From positions 1-55,076 of the forward strand of contig MZNV01001760.1 of the NCBI GenBank assembly GCA_002081555.1: DNA of 55,076 nucleotides. Direction: 5' to 3'. The translations under genes were made by a program, and so were the position numbers. The number at the start of each line of letters is the position of its first letter. Position 1 is the stretch's first letter. The notes under the pieces are model-generated. The model did not search any database. It was not told the DNA's origin and worked only from the letters and a program-made list of their open reading frames with translations. The DNA comes from Protostelium mycophagum. Taxonomy: Eukaryota > Evosea > Variosea > Protosteliida > Protosteliaceae. Below are positions 12,139 through 23,037 of the stretch, in pieces.

Positions 12139-13089
12139 GTGGTCCAGGGCGAGTCAGCATCGCCATGCCCTCCATGGCCACACCAGAAGTCTCCGTTCAA
12201 GCCCTCTTGGTTCTATACTTGGTCTGCCTGGGCTCTCAAGCAGAACACTGGCAAGGTCAAGTTTGTCCCCATGCTTCACCTGCCCTCTCAATTGAACGAG
12301 TTCCTCCAGGCCAAGAACACTCCGGGGTATTACGCTAAGTGCAAAAACATCCTCTTTCTCAACGAGTGAGCGTTCATTTTGTCATCATGCACTCATCCTC
12401 TACAGACCCGACATGAATGGAGTGAGCGTCCAGACTGCAGTCTCTCTGTGGAGATCCCAGTTCCAACCCCTTAAAGCACAAGGAAAGATGCTCGGATCTC
12501 CCAGCGTTGCCTCTAATGATGCCGGAACTTCTTGGATCACCAACTTCATGAGCCAGTGCCAAGGATGCTCTGTCGACTTCATCTGTCTACACTGGTATGG
12601 TGCTGATCCCAACCAGTTCAAGCAGTATGTCACGAGGTGAAGTCCCGGTCCTTTATTGCATCTTGTTGAAATGAACAGCATGTACCAGCGCTTCCAGAAG
12701 CCAATTTGGGTAATTTTGGTTTTCCTTTGTGTCCTCTGTGATGACAAAAACAAAGGTGTGCTACATATGGAGGCACCAGCTGCGGTGATCAACAGATACG
12801 TGATTTGATGTTGCAAGCCACAGCCTGGATGGACGGGACCTCTTGGGTCAAGAGGTAGATCCTAATTCATGGAATTTTCATGAAGATATCGCTTTTTATG
12901 TTTCATCTCTCTGAAACTGAAAGATATTCTTGGTTTGCGTCCATGCAGACGAGCACCATCCCCAACGATGCACAGTTGCCCAGAGGTAAGAATCTATTGA
13001 AATTCCGCTGAGATTCCGCAGGTAATGCACTCTTGGCTGCCGGAGGACGTTCCCGCACTGCCCTGGGAGATCTTTACATCAGAAAATGA
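12139..13089 (+). pseudogene. GH128 (Asl1-like) glycosidase, probably damaged
   Basis: The open frame gives 'SWFYTWSAWALKQNTGKVKF', 'VPMLHLPSQLNEFLQ', 'ILFLNEPDMNGVSVQTAVSL', 'LGSPSVASNDAGTSWITNFM', 'CSVDFICLHWYGADPNQFK' and 'MYQRFQKPIW', in the order of the Glyco_hydro_cc/GH128 beta-1,3-glucanase domain. The acid/base Glu in 'FLNEPD' is present. Three faults are visible. The start and signal peptide are missing, because the frame meets a TGA just upstream. The expected 'WVTEFA' block with the nucleophile Glu is absent after 'KPIW'. The next segment 'CATYGGTSCGDQQIRDLMLQ' lies in a different frame that the only obvious intron (GTAATT…ACAAAG) does not restore. The rest ('WVKRYSWFASMQTSTI', 'LPRGNALLAAGGRS', stop 13089) splices normally. 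I read it as a pseudogene or a locus with a sequencing error. Confidence 0.65.
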
Positions 13090-13811
13090 GCCCACTTTGA
13101 CTAAATATGTTTTCCGCTGTTAGTGTTGTAGTGGTCCAAAAATTGGGATTTATCTGAAGCTGTTAACTGAGCAAAAAAACCCTTGATTTTGGCAGTTCAG
13201 TCGCAGGCGCCTGAGTAACATTGCAGATATCTGACTTCTCGAATGATTTCATGGATTTAATTGATGTAGTGGTACATTAAGAACCTTCTTGTTATCTCTG
13301 TAAATCACTCCTTCAGAACAATAAAATGAATTCTGGAGCATATGATAAGATATATTTGGCTAGTGTTCGGTTTTTCAGATGTATCTTCATTAAATGGCGC
13401 CTTGTATTGGTGTACACTGAGGCCCGTGACGAGTTTCAAGAGCATGTGCCATCACTAGTACATCTCTGCGGCGGATTGGTTCATTGTCTTAAGGCCTTAA
13501 TAGTTCTGCATCTGGTCCTCCTGATGGTCATGGCGTCGAAAACAGAGTCGCAAATCATCACGCTGGGGTGGACAATAAAATTTATCAATTTATTTGTCTA
13601 CAAACGGGGTGGAATTTTCTTTCCGCTGGCTGATCGTCCATCATTCCGCCTCCACACAACGGTAAAATGAGGAAAGAACAACGAAACAATTCGAAAGCAA
13701 CAACAGAAACGATCTCCAAGGAAAAAACGGCACCCCAAAATGATGTTACAGATGAAGATTCAGAGGTGACCAGCCACAAAATCATGGCTCTAACTGAGAC
13801 AGACGGTACCG
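13090..13811. other. Intergenic, no convincing gene
   Basis: This 720-bp stretch holds a probable polyadenylation signal (AATAAA near 13320). An ATG at 13667 opens a 50-codon Lys/Thr/Asp-rich frame that stops where the MYND gene begins and cannot be spliced in phase to it, so it is at most an upstream ORF. An open frame at 13326-13670 shows no recognisable protein features. Confidence 0.5.
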
Positions 13812-15818
13812 ATGTTTAAAAGCGTCACCAAGATGTTAGATGACGTCTCTATGAAAATTGATAAGGCCAAAGAGGCCGCCCACAACATGGAACTGCGACA
13901 GATGTTAAAAACATCCAAACTTCCTCTCGGATTTGAAGATATAACAGAAAATGAGAAAGGTGCTTTTTTCGAGGAGATCATAGAGTTCTTAAGACCTTTC
14001 ATGAACGGTATGTCCACGATCATTCTCACCATCCATCTCCTGCGCCCTTTGATCCCTCCATAACCATCATGATATATTTTGTTTTAGAAGATGGGAAATA
14101 TCATTACACCATCAACATTACTTCCCTAAGTCCACCCTCAGATCTTATGGATCAGAAAGTTCACAATCATGAGGACGGATTGCAGACGATCATAGACCTT
14201 CTCAAAGGCCATTTCCAACGAAATGAAGAGATGAAGAAGAATCTCATGAAACTGATGGGCGTGGAGAGACTGATCGTCCCGACGATCGTCTTGGACCTTC
14301 CGGCAGAGATCATCTTGGCATGTGAGTGCCCTCATTTTTGTCAAATTTGCATGTCTAAAAATAAAGGATATTTCGAGAATGTTTCCAAATGTCAAATTTG
14401 GCATTGTACTAAAAATAATTAAAATAAAAATGACATTTTATACACCGAGATTTACACCGTTGTAGACAACAAAATGGACGAAGAGGACCCCTTGGTCGCG
14501 TTATTCCGGCTGCACCCACTCATCGGGGAGGAGGTGTACAAGTTTGGAATATTTTTGGACCGATACGATACCAACAAAGAGGTAACATAAACATCTCGTC
14601 CTGCCTTCAGCATAATGTACTATTCACTGTGTTGAAAAGACTGTACGGCCTTATAGGCAAAGAAATAACACCATCAACTTGATAGCTTTGCAAGGCGAAA
14701 AGTTATTTTTGCCGGAAAAATCCGGCAGACCTGCCAGCAAAAATTTGTGCGGTAGCTGTGGTGTCTTTATCACAAGACTCTGGTTCTCTACAATGAATTT
14801 GGCAGAGCTCTGAGAATATATTTCCTTGAGTTTTGAAATTTTTGTGCCTATTTTTGGAATATTAAAAAAGATTTTGTTTTGTGGTAATATATTTCTTTGC
14901 TTTTTATATGTAATTTTGTGCATATTCTGGCCATGCGGCTTTGCCGCAAACTCAAAACACACTTTTCACAACACTCGCAATAAATCCACAACAACCGTTC
15001 TGTCCTCTAAAGGAGTCCAGGTGATCTGTTCGCTTGTATGGAGTCTTGTTGACAATATGGTCATCTGCTTGCCCCAGATAGGACTTAACCCGTATCCAAT
15101 CTGCTGGCTTTGCGAGAAGCACTTTGGTATATTTACTTGTAAAAAGTGTGGTGTCGCGAAGTACTGTTCGAAGGAATGTCAGGTGCAGGGGTGGACGGTG
15201 AGGGATTTTGAATTCGAGGTTTTGGCGGGAGATTTTGAAAACGGGTTTTGGCGGGAAATCATGGTTTTGAAATTTGAATGGCGGCGAAGAAGGGAGAAAT
15301 GGTGTTTGAATGTAGAATTACTTTATTTTGGCGCGAAATCGCATCGCATAATGCAAAATTCAAATGGGCATTTAAAGAAGTGTTGCCCATCTTTTTATTT
15401 CGGCGGGAGATTGTACAACTTGAAATTCAAATGGCGCTCGGCGCGCAGAAATTTGCAACAATGTACCCAAAAATACACAAAACACCGGAAAAATCATCAT
15501 TACGATAAACCGCACAAAAATCATTTTGGCACAATTTCAGTGTTTTATTTTTGTATTTTTCCCAAAGATTTACATTTTTTTATTTTATTTTATTTTATGG
15601 CTTTCCGCAACGATGAATTTTTAATATTTTTTGTCGATATTTCCTGCATTTTTGGTGTAAATTTCTGTAAAAATTTTGATTTATGCACCAAAAACCCACT
15701 TGGAATTTTTTGATAAAAATAATAATAAAAAAACTGACAGTTGTAGACGTCACACCGATTCAAGTGCGGCGAGATGGAAAAGTTCGTGAAGGAGCACTCT
15801 TGTGTCGTCTTCACTTGA
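13812..15818 (+). CDS. MYND-type zinc-finger protein
   Basis: Five exons join in phase: 'MFKSVTKMLDDVSMKIDKAK…IIEFLRPFMN', 'EDGKYHYTINITSLSPPSDL…', 'NKMDEEDPLVALFRLHPLIG', 'VICSLVWSLVDNMVICLPQI…CWLCEKHFGIFTCKKCG' and 'TSHRFKCGEMEKFVKEHSC'. The junction between exons 4 and 5 assembles a full MYND finger: CWLC, CKKC, 'KYCSKECQVQGWT' and then 'HRFKC', giving the C-x2-C…C-x2-C…C-x3-C…H-x3-C ligand pattern. Such fingers bind proline-rich peptides; the N-terminal 300 residues are helical and unfamiliar to me. Two introns are unusually long (about 436 nt with a GCGGC hairpin, and about 550 nt with two TTGGCGGGA motifs), and read-through of the second creates a spurious 295-codon frame. Confidence 0.78.
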
Positions 15819-16040
15819 GCGTACAGCGAAAAGTATGTACAGAAATCGCGCAAAGAGGGACGTCGACAACCCCACGCACCCCGCTTCCACCCCCCACCAA
15901 CCTGTCAATAAATCATGCACGAATTCTGTACAGAAATATTTTGGAAGAGTTGTGGAAACTTTGCGGAAAGTTCTGGGAAAGTTCCCGGAAGTCGGAATGA
16001 AACTGATTTTGATCACATTACAAAATTGACAAAAAGATAA

Positions 16041-19000
16041 ATGTCTGAAGGAGCGACTCTGCAGAATTTGGAGGTGCTACTGCAGGAGTTCTTCTTGACG
16101 GTAGACAACAACAAGAAGAGACAATTAGAACAACAGATACTAACATTCCAAAACCAATGCACGCTACCACAGACGATTTACCTTCTTAATAATTCCAACA
16201 ACAGGTACCATCATTTTCCCCACTTGATCTAACGAAGACAGCTACTTGTTATGGTTCGCCTGTTCTGTATTAGAATTGGTGATCAACAAAAAATGGAGTA
16301 CCATTTTACCGCAGGATCAGGCTGCCCTCAGGAACTTCCTCTTCACTTACCTAATTGGAAATCAAAAGGTAATCTTCATTTTCTTTCGTGATCATTCTCT
16401 GATAGAGGTAGACACTCGCTCCATTCGTGTCTAATAAATTAGTTCGGTTGATCACAGACATTGCAAAGTCGGATTGGCCCCATCAATATCCAGATTTCAT
16501 TCCACACATTTTTCAACTGCTACAGGTACACCAATCATTATCTTTGGAGCCCATCATTTTAATGAGATCAGAATGATGATTGAAAAATTACATTCTTTTG
16601 AAGAAGCGCCAAATAACTCCATATGGTTGTGTCACAGTCTTTGTGCTGTTTTCATGTCAACAATATTTCAAATGTTGGCAACAAACACCAAAAATATTAA
16701 CAAAAAAATCTAAGAGAATGCATCTGCGGCAAAGCCGCCAAACAAAAACGACTCTATGTGATTGTATCAAACCTTATCTTCTCTTCATGGAGTTATTTTC
16801 ATGTCTAAAAGATTGTGGCATTGCCACACACCACCACTGATATCTATTTATAGAACAAAGACACTTGCAATATAGGCCTGTTGATCGTGTTGAACGCCGT
16901 GACCGACTTTGTATCCATAAAAGAAGACACCATCACAGCCAGAAAGACACAACTAAAGGAGATTCTAATTCAAAATATTCCCGCGTTATTCAGTACGTAT
17001 ATATAATTATTTTATTATATTATTATATATAATTATATTTTTATATTATTATAATTATAGTTATATTATTTTTCGAATGATTTATAAATATCATTGAGAA
17101 GATTATATTTTTTACATTTTTAAAAAATTTCGGTAAACAACGTCGAAATTAAAATAATTTCAAAATTGATAAAAAAAACTGACACGTGTACAGACCAGTT
17201 GAATTTGATTTTAACATCTCTCATCGAACCTCAAGTCTCGCCTTCAGACGCGCACATTGCCTGTGGAATATTGGATATATTCACCCAATGCTTCTCTTGG
17301 ATGCCCCTGAATGACTCCACGATACACGTAATGACACGTCATCTTTTTTTAGACGAAATTTTTATTCTTGGAAAAAATGTAGAGTGTTTTGTCTATTTTT
17401 AATGTTTGGGAAAAAACATTTCTATCATAATAATATATATAAATATATATAAATACGTAATACAATTGTATTTGTGAATTTTTAAAATAATGAAGATTTT
17501 TTTATAAATTTAAAAGCAACCACAATAGAACTGTAAATCATGCTTTGGGAAAGACACAAATTTCTCCGAAATCTCGTTAAATACCACAGATACCCTCCAT
17601 TCAAACTGTATTGAAGGTGATTCCCATACCTTTCAGCAACAACCTCGTTGTAGATGAGTCTAAGCGCGAAGAGTGGCAGAGGGCATCACAGATCGCCATG
17701 TCATGCATCAATGAGCTCACTTCTAAAAATTTTATTCCGCCCTCCCTCACCCCCCTCTTGTCCCAAATTTTCGCGTCGATCTACAACGGTCTCAATTTCG
17801 CCGTGTCACGTGACGATATGGAGGGAGATTTCGTGGAAAAGTTATTGGTCTACACTTCTACTTTTGTCGACGGGCAGCTGAGGAGAGTTGTACATACCAC
17901 AGACATGTCGACATTTCTGAGCTTATTGGTCCGTTTCATCTTTATGAAACAGAGCGAGGGGAATGTGGAGCATTACATCATGAGTGTCGACATTTTCACT
18001 TCCACTGCAAAAGTCACGACTTCCAACAAGCAGCTCAGCTCCAGGTTAATATTTTCATTTTTATATTTTCATTTTTATTTTCATTTTTATATTCCACATT
18101 TTTTTAAAATTTATTATTATCTTCCAATTGTTTATTTTCGTGTTAATTGAATGTTTTTTATTTGTATTTTGTAGAGATTATTATGGGATAGTTTCAGCGA
18201 GACAAATTGATGCGGCAGAGCTGCAAATAAATTGAACAACTTCTTTTTGTGAGTTACCGAGAGATCACGGTATGGAACCGTGATTTTGCAATTCAACTGT
18301 CGGTTTCGTCTTTTCACCAATGTATAGAACTGGGCATCTGAGTATTTGTTAAGGTACAAGGACATACTGGAGGCATTTACAGTGCAATTGATGTCCAGTT
18401 TATTGAACATAAATAACCACAAGTCACTTATTCAATTTGACAACACGACGAAAGACGAAGACGTGAGTTGATTTGTCTACACGATTGTAGAATGAATAAA
18501 ATGAATATTTACACTGTTGTAGAATGAGACAGAATACGACCGAATTTTCAACGCCAGCATTGAATGCCTTGCCGTAACCGGCTCAATCAATCGTGCCGCC
18601 ACACTAGAATTTTCCATGAAAAAGCTTCAAGAGTCCGTGGCTGTCATGAAGGCAAACCCCAAGCCCCAGACCATTGATGACGTCATCACATGTGTTCTAT
18701 TTTTAGAATATTTATCCGAGTGGGTACATTTATTCGAGACGGAGGAAGACGAAGAGAAACATTTGGACAAGATACCACAGGTCGGCGGTTCGATCCCTTC
18801 CTATGCCTAAATTTTTAAATACTGCTTTAATCTGAATATCCGTGACCTTGTACTTTTGTATTTTGGAGCACAAAGTTTTGTGCCAGGGTTGTATAAAGCA
18901 CACACACATAAAATCTAATAACATGTATATAAATTTTAAATCTTATTTATTTTCTGGACAAGGAGATAAAATAATAATGATATAATAATATTATAATAAT

Positions 19001-21647
19001 ATAATACTAATATAATGTAGGAAGAGAGTATCAATATGGGAATAGGGATGATTAATATATCATTAGAATTGATCACTATGTTCACTACCAATAATGTGTA
19101 CCAACACATACAAGCCTGGAAGTTGTGAGTTATTTTTATTTTATTAGTTTTCAGAAGAATTCAAAAATTAATAAGGAGAGTTTTATTGAAATGAGAATGA
19201 TGGTTTTATTGAAATGAAAATGACGAGTTGTAGAGTGAAATCATGCCTCCGACTACAATGGAAGATGATCGCGTGGTGCTCAGAATACCAAAACTGGAGA
19301 TTTTTGAAAAAGGCAGAAGGGCGGGAAAATTTAACGGCTAATCTGGCCCCCGTACAAACGCTCATTGGCGGTATGCTAACGGAGGCCGTGCGGTTGTTAC
19401 CGTATCCGGTCAGTTCTTTGGGGATTCTGACCCTGTGTGTCGACATTCTCAGAAAAGTCACGGAAAATTTCAGGTACGGGGTTCGATCCCTTCCCCCACT
19501 ATTTTTTGGAAAAAATTTCTGTTGAAAAACAAATTCTATTTGAACAAAACACAGAAATTTTTTTTCAAAATTGAAAAAATTCGAAAAAATTAAACGATTG
19601 TAGAACACCAGAACTGAATGGGATAACATTACTCAACGGAATGATATCACAATGGGATGTCATACGTAATAACATATTGATCAATAAGAGCCCGTGGTCT
19701 GTATATGAAATCGAGGATAAATCCTCCAGAGGTAATTGCTAATATTATTTTTATTATTATTATTTTTAATAAAAACACACAATTGCAGAAAGGTGCGGTA
19801 ATAACCGTGAAGAGTTATGTTACCTAGTTTTAAAAAATAAAAATATTCACAATAAAAAATAATAAAAAGAGAAAATAATTTTTTACAGCTGTCGACGGAG
19901 ACGCAGAGGACCAGACAAACCCCTCCTACAAAATCATGGTATAAAATTCAATCTATGTACCTAAAAATAGCTCAAACTTTTCAGGGAATTTTATACGTGG
20001 CCATCTCCAACTGGATCTGTCTATCTACAACTGGAAAACCCCAGAACGATCAGATTTCCCAGCAATATTCACAGTTTATGACCATGAATAATATCGGGCT
20101 CAATTATTTGGTCAAGAGTTGTATACAACAGCAGGGATTTGTAGAGGGTCAAATTTTCCAAAAAAGAGAAACGGTAGAACTTTTCGATATGGTGAGTTGT
20201 AGATACGATTGTAGATGGTGATCTCGTTTGAAATTCCAAATTCAATTTTGGCGGGAAAATCGAGAAAATTCCTTGGAAAATTGAGTGAAATTTCAGGTAT
20301 ACGTCTGCCTTCAATCCGTCGTCCTGAGTGTGAAAGATGAGTCTAAAAGTGTCAAAAACATCGTGTCGACGTCCATCCAAGAGACCCTGGTGTACACACC
20401 CCACCTACTGAGGCTGTACCACCAACACCCCTCGATTACGTACGTCATTCTACAATTCTACTTAGCACTGTTCAAGTCCTTCAAAGCGACCCTGGACGCG
20501 GAATACACGAAGGAAACCCTTGGGTGAGTTGTAGATCCACATTTTTATTTATCTTTATTATTTATACGTGAAAAATATATAATTTGAGATTTAATTTTAA
20601 ATTCGAAAAAGACAAATAAATATTCACAGAATGTTTTTAAAAGTATTTGACAACGAGCACATCAACTTATTGTCCACAAATGACAAGCAGGCCACTATGT
20701 CTTTAATCAGGTATTTTATTCCACATTTAAACTATTTTTCATGTCAAAAATCGACTCGAAATTTTCATGACTTTTCAGATTTTTGTGTGAATTTAAGAAA
20801 TTTTCGCTGAAATTTCGTGGGTTCATGGAGATATTGTGTTTTATGCTGGAGGACAGTGGCGGTCACGTGAATCACCTCTTGCCACAAATTATTGAATTAA
20901 CATGCACTTCTATTATTCCTATTTCCCAGAGGTATTTTTTCAATTTTTTTCTACCTTTTTCTACTTTTTTCTACCTTTTTCTACTTGTTTCTACTTTTTT
21001 CAAATTTTTTCTACTTTTTTCAAAAATTTTATTTATTCGAAATTTTCAATTTTATTTTTCGAATTCAAAATGTAAATATACATAGGAATGAGGATTTATT
21101 CGTAAACATCTGCACGATCTTATTCCGTCTATACTATGACCTGTTGTTATATCACCACAAGACAATAAGCACTACTCCACACTGGAACACCCTCTTAGAG
21201 GCCCATTTGTTTGGGCTCAGGCAGAGGCACATACAGCCCTTCAACGCCGCCTTGGACAATCTTTTGCAACTGCAAGAGAAGCAGAGGCTGTTTAAGAGGA
21301 TGCCCGAGGAACTCGTGTACAACGTGGTGTCGACACTTGTCGACATCTTGGTGGAGAAAAGTCACGATCTACAACGAGAGAAGATCGTTTTGGCGGTACA
21401 TCTCTTCGCCTCCAACAATTTCCCTTTTTACTATCAGCAGGTAAAATTCTATTTATTCAAATTAAAAAACAACAATAAAAATGACTCGTTGTAGATGATC
21501 CCTCGGTACATAGAGGAGCGACAAAAGTTACGGGAGCACCGGGATCTGCTGTCTTCCCACATGCAGAAGGAAGAGCAGGACTTACCCTCCTTCACCAACC
21601 AGCTGAACCACTTCATCAATGATGCCGTATACACACAAAATATTTAG
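16041..21647 (+). CDS. XPO6: Exportin-6 (importin-beta superfamily nuclear export receptor)
   Basis: A long, many-exon HEAT-repeat protein. The start MSEGATLQNLEVLLQEFFLT and the first block ('LLWFACSVLELVINKKWSTI', 'DQAALRNFLFTYLIGNQK', 'TLAKSDWPHQYPDF') follow the N-terminus of exportin-6. Further agreement is seen at 'AMSCINELTSKNFIPP' (about 17695-17745) and the C-terminus ('VSTLVDILVEKSHDLQREKI', 'QDLPSFTNQLNHFINDAVYT'). In animals exportin-6 removes actin-profilin from the nucleus; the yeast exportin set lacks it. The same role is inferred here. Many of its introns end in GTTGTAG or ATTGTAG. Two introns (starting at about 18781 and 19475) begin with a tRNA T-arm-like sequence, and others carry GCGGCAAAGCCGC (16725-16738) and CACGG…CCGTG (18263-18286) palindromes. 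Its stop is about 130 bp from the convergent ankyrin gene. Confidence 0.9.
16724..16741. repeat. GCGGCAAAGCCGC hairpin in an XPO6 intron
   Basis: TGCGGCAAAGCCGCC is a near-perfect palindrome within a roughly 350-nt intron. A second, GTGGCATTGCCAC (about 16812-16824), lies 85 bp downstream in the same intron. Confidence 0.7.
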
Positions 21648-21775
21648 AATTTAGAATAAAAGAAATTCTAAACAAATTAACATTATTCTGATCACGGAAC
21701 AATTATTTCTTTGGTTCACATGAATCTTCGGGAAAATTCCCAAGAGTTGAACACTTTTATTATTTCTATTATTCT

Positions 21776-22445
21776 CTAATGGTGTAATAACATCCTTACT
21801 ATCTCTGTCTGTCTGTAATATGATGCCCATTCTATAGCTCCGTTGGCTCTTGGATCTACTCTGCTGTCTTGTAAAAGCATCCTCACTACCTCTTTGTATC
21901 CTCTGGATGATGCAAGTTTTATTGCAGTATTTTCATTTGATGGATCTACTCTGCTGTCCTGTAACAACATCCTCACTATCTCTATATGCCCTTTGAATGA
22001 TGCCAACTTGATTGCAAAATTGTCTTGAACAGATGGATCTACTCTGTTGTCCTGTAATAGCATCCTCACTATCTCCACATGTCCTTTATGTGATGCATTT
22101 ATGATAGCAGTGTCAATGCCAGGTACGTTATGTTGCAATAGAAAGTGTATAAACTCTACATGCATCACTGCATAATGTCGAGATGTCAGAAAGAACCTAT
22201 CCACTATCACCTTTCAGCACAAAATAACGAGTGTGCATGGCCTTGCCTATATCTCTTCATTTTCTGCATACTCTTCGTAACTTCACATATGCTCCATCCG
22301 TCTGTAAATTATAAAGAATGTCCTTTGCGTCCTCTATTATTATGCCTTGTCTGTATATGACCATCTTCAATATCTCTTCTGTCATATCATGGCTTGTAAA
22401 TATCCCGTTATCTGCTTCACACATCCTTGTTCTCTCAATAGTCAT
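21776..22445 (-). CDS. Ankyrin-repeat protein
   Basis: The start MTIERTRMCEADNGIFTSHD with 'MTEEILKMVIYRQGIIIEDA' is followed by two small introns (about 28-45 nt; one joins 'RYFVLK' to 'VMHVEFIHFLLQHNVPGIDT' in phase) and then four ankyrin repeats: 'HVEIVRMLLQDNRVDPS', 'HIEIVRMLLQDSRVDPS', 'YKEVVRMLLQDSRVDPR', 'QTEIVRMLL'. The repeats are nearly identical at DNA level, which suggests recent expansion. It belongs to the same family as the gene at 42-875. The exact structure of exon 2 is uncertain. Confidence 0.75.
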
Positions 22446-23037
22446 GGAAATGATGATCACTTACATTACATCTTTTTACAAAGACACTTCAGTGCTCACT
22501 TTCAATTCCTTCTTATGATGATTTGCAATCATTGATTGGTCGCTTTGAGATTGATTTCTGTTGCACACACGCTGTATCAATCCCATAATTCCAAAAAAAC
22601 AAAGTCATACATGAGTATCGAACCCTGCACCGTCAGGAATACGCCTTAAACTAATGAGTAAGGAAAATTAACTGCCGGAGTAGTGTCTGGTAGATCGTGT
22701 AATATCACAACTTATTTTTGGAGGGCTACAGGCTGTTCTTAGACAGAGACCGGGGGCACCTCTTTGTGTCCCTGTGAGGAATCTTTGAACGGCCTAACCC
22801 TATATAAATCAAGACAAATGAATGCTGGCCTTTTCATGTTATGAATAGTCTAAAAATAGTTCGTGGGAATGTGACAGGTGCATTGGTGACATTCTAGCAT
22901 ATGAATATTGTGTTGTGCAGTGTTCAGATGACAGCTGCTCTGAAATACAATTCAAGATTTATTCTATATTTCCACATTTTTAAATACCACAAAACCAACG
23001 AATTCGTCAAACGATCACGACTCGTTGTAGATGGGTT
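22446..23037. other. Intergenic between ankyrin gene and LSM1
   Basis: No credible exon is seen. A CGTTGTAGATGGG copy of the recurrent octamer lies just past the LSM1 stop (23024-23036). On the minus strand at about 22610-22630 there is a GGGTTCGATAC segment resembling a Pol III B box, but no complete tRNA fold could be built around it. A TATATAAA occurs at about 22800. Confidence 0.4.

Noticed and set aside
13326-13670. 114-codon frame between the GH128-like and MYND genes
   Set aside because: No signal peptide, motif or splice continuity; it looks like intergenic sequence.
14826-15713. A 295-codon open frame over the MYND region
   Set aside because: It includes the real MYND exon, but its 5' part runs into the preceding intron and its 3' half continues through an AT-rich intron; splicing to TSHRFKC completes the zinc finger, so the long frame is intron read-through.
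19388-19406. A CGGTTGTTACCGTATCCGG match to the dispersed palindrome
   Set aside because: It lies within a coding exon of XPO6 (…AVRLLPYPVSS…) and is probably a chance match, so it was left out of the repeat list.
22560-22720. Possible tRNA gene (B-box-like GGGTTCGATAC on the minus strand)
   Set aside because: No matching acceptor, D-arm and anticodon arm could be assembled, so I do not call a tRNA.
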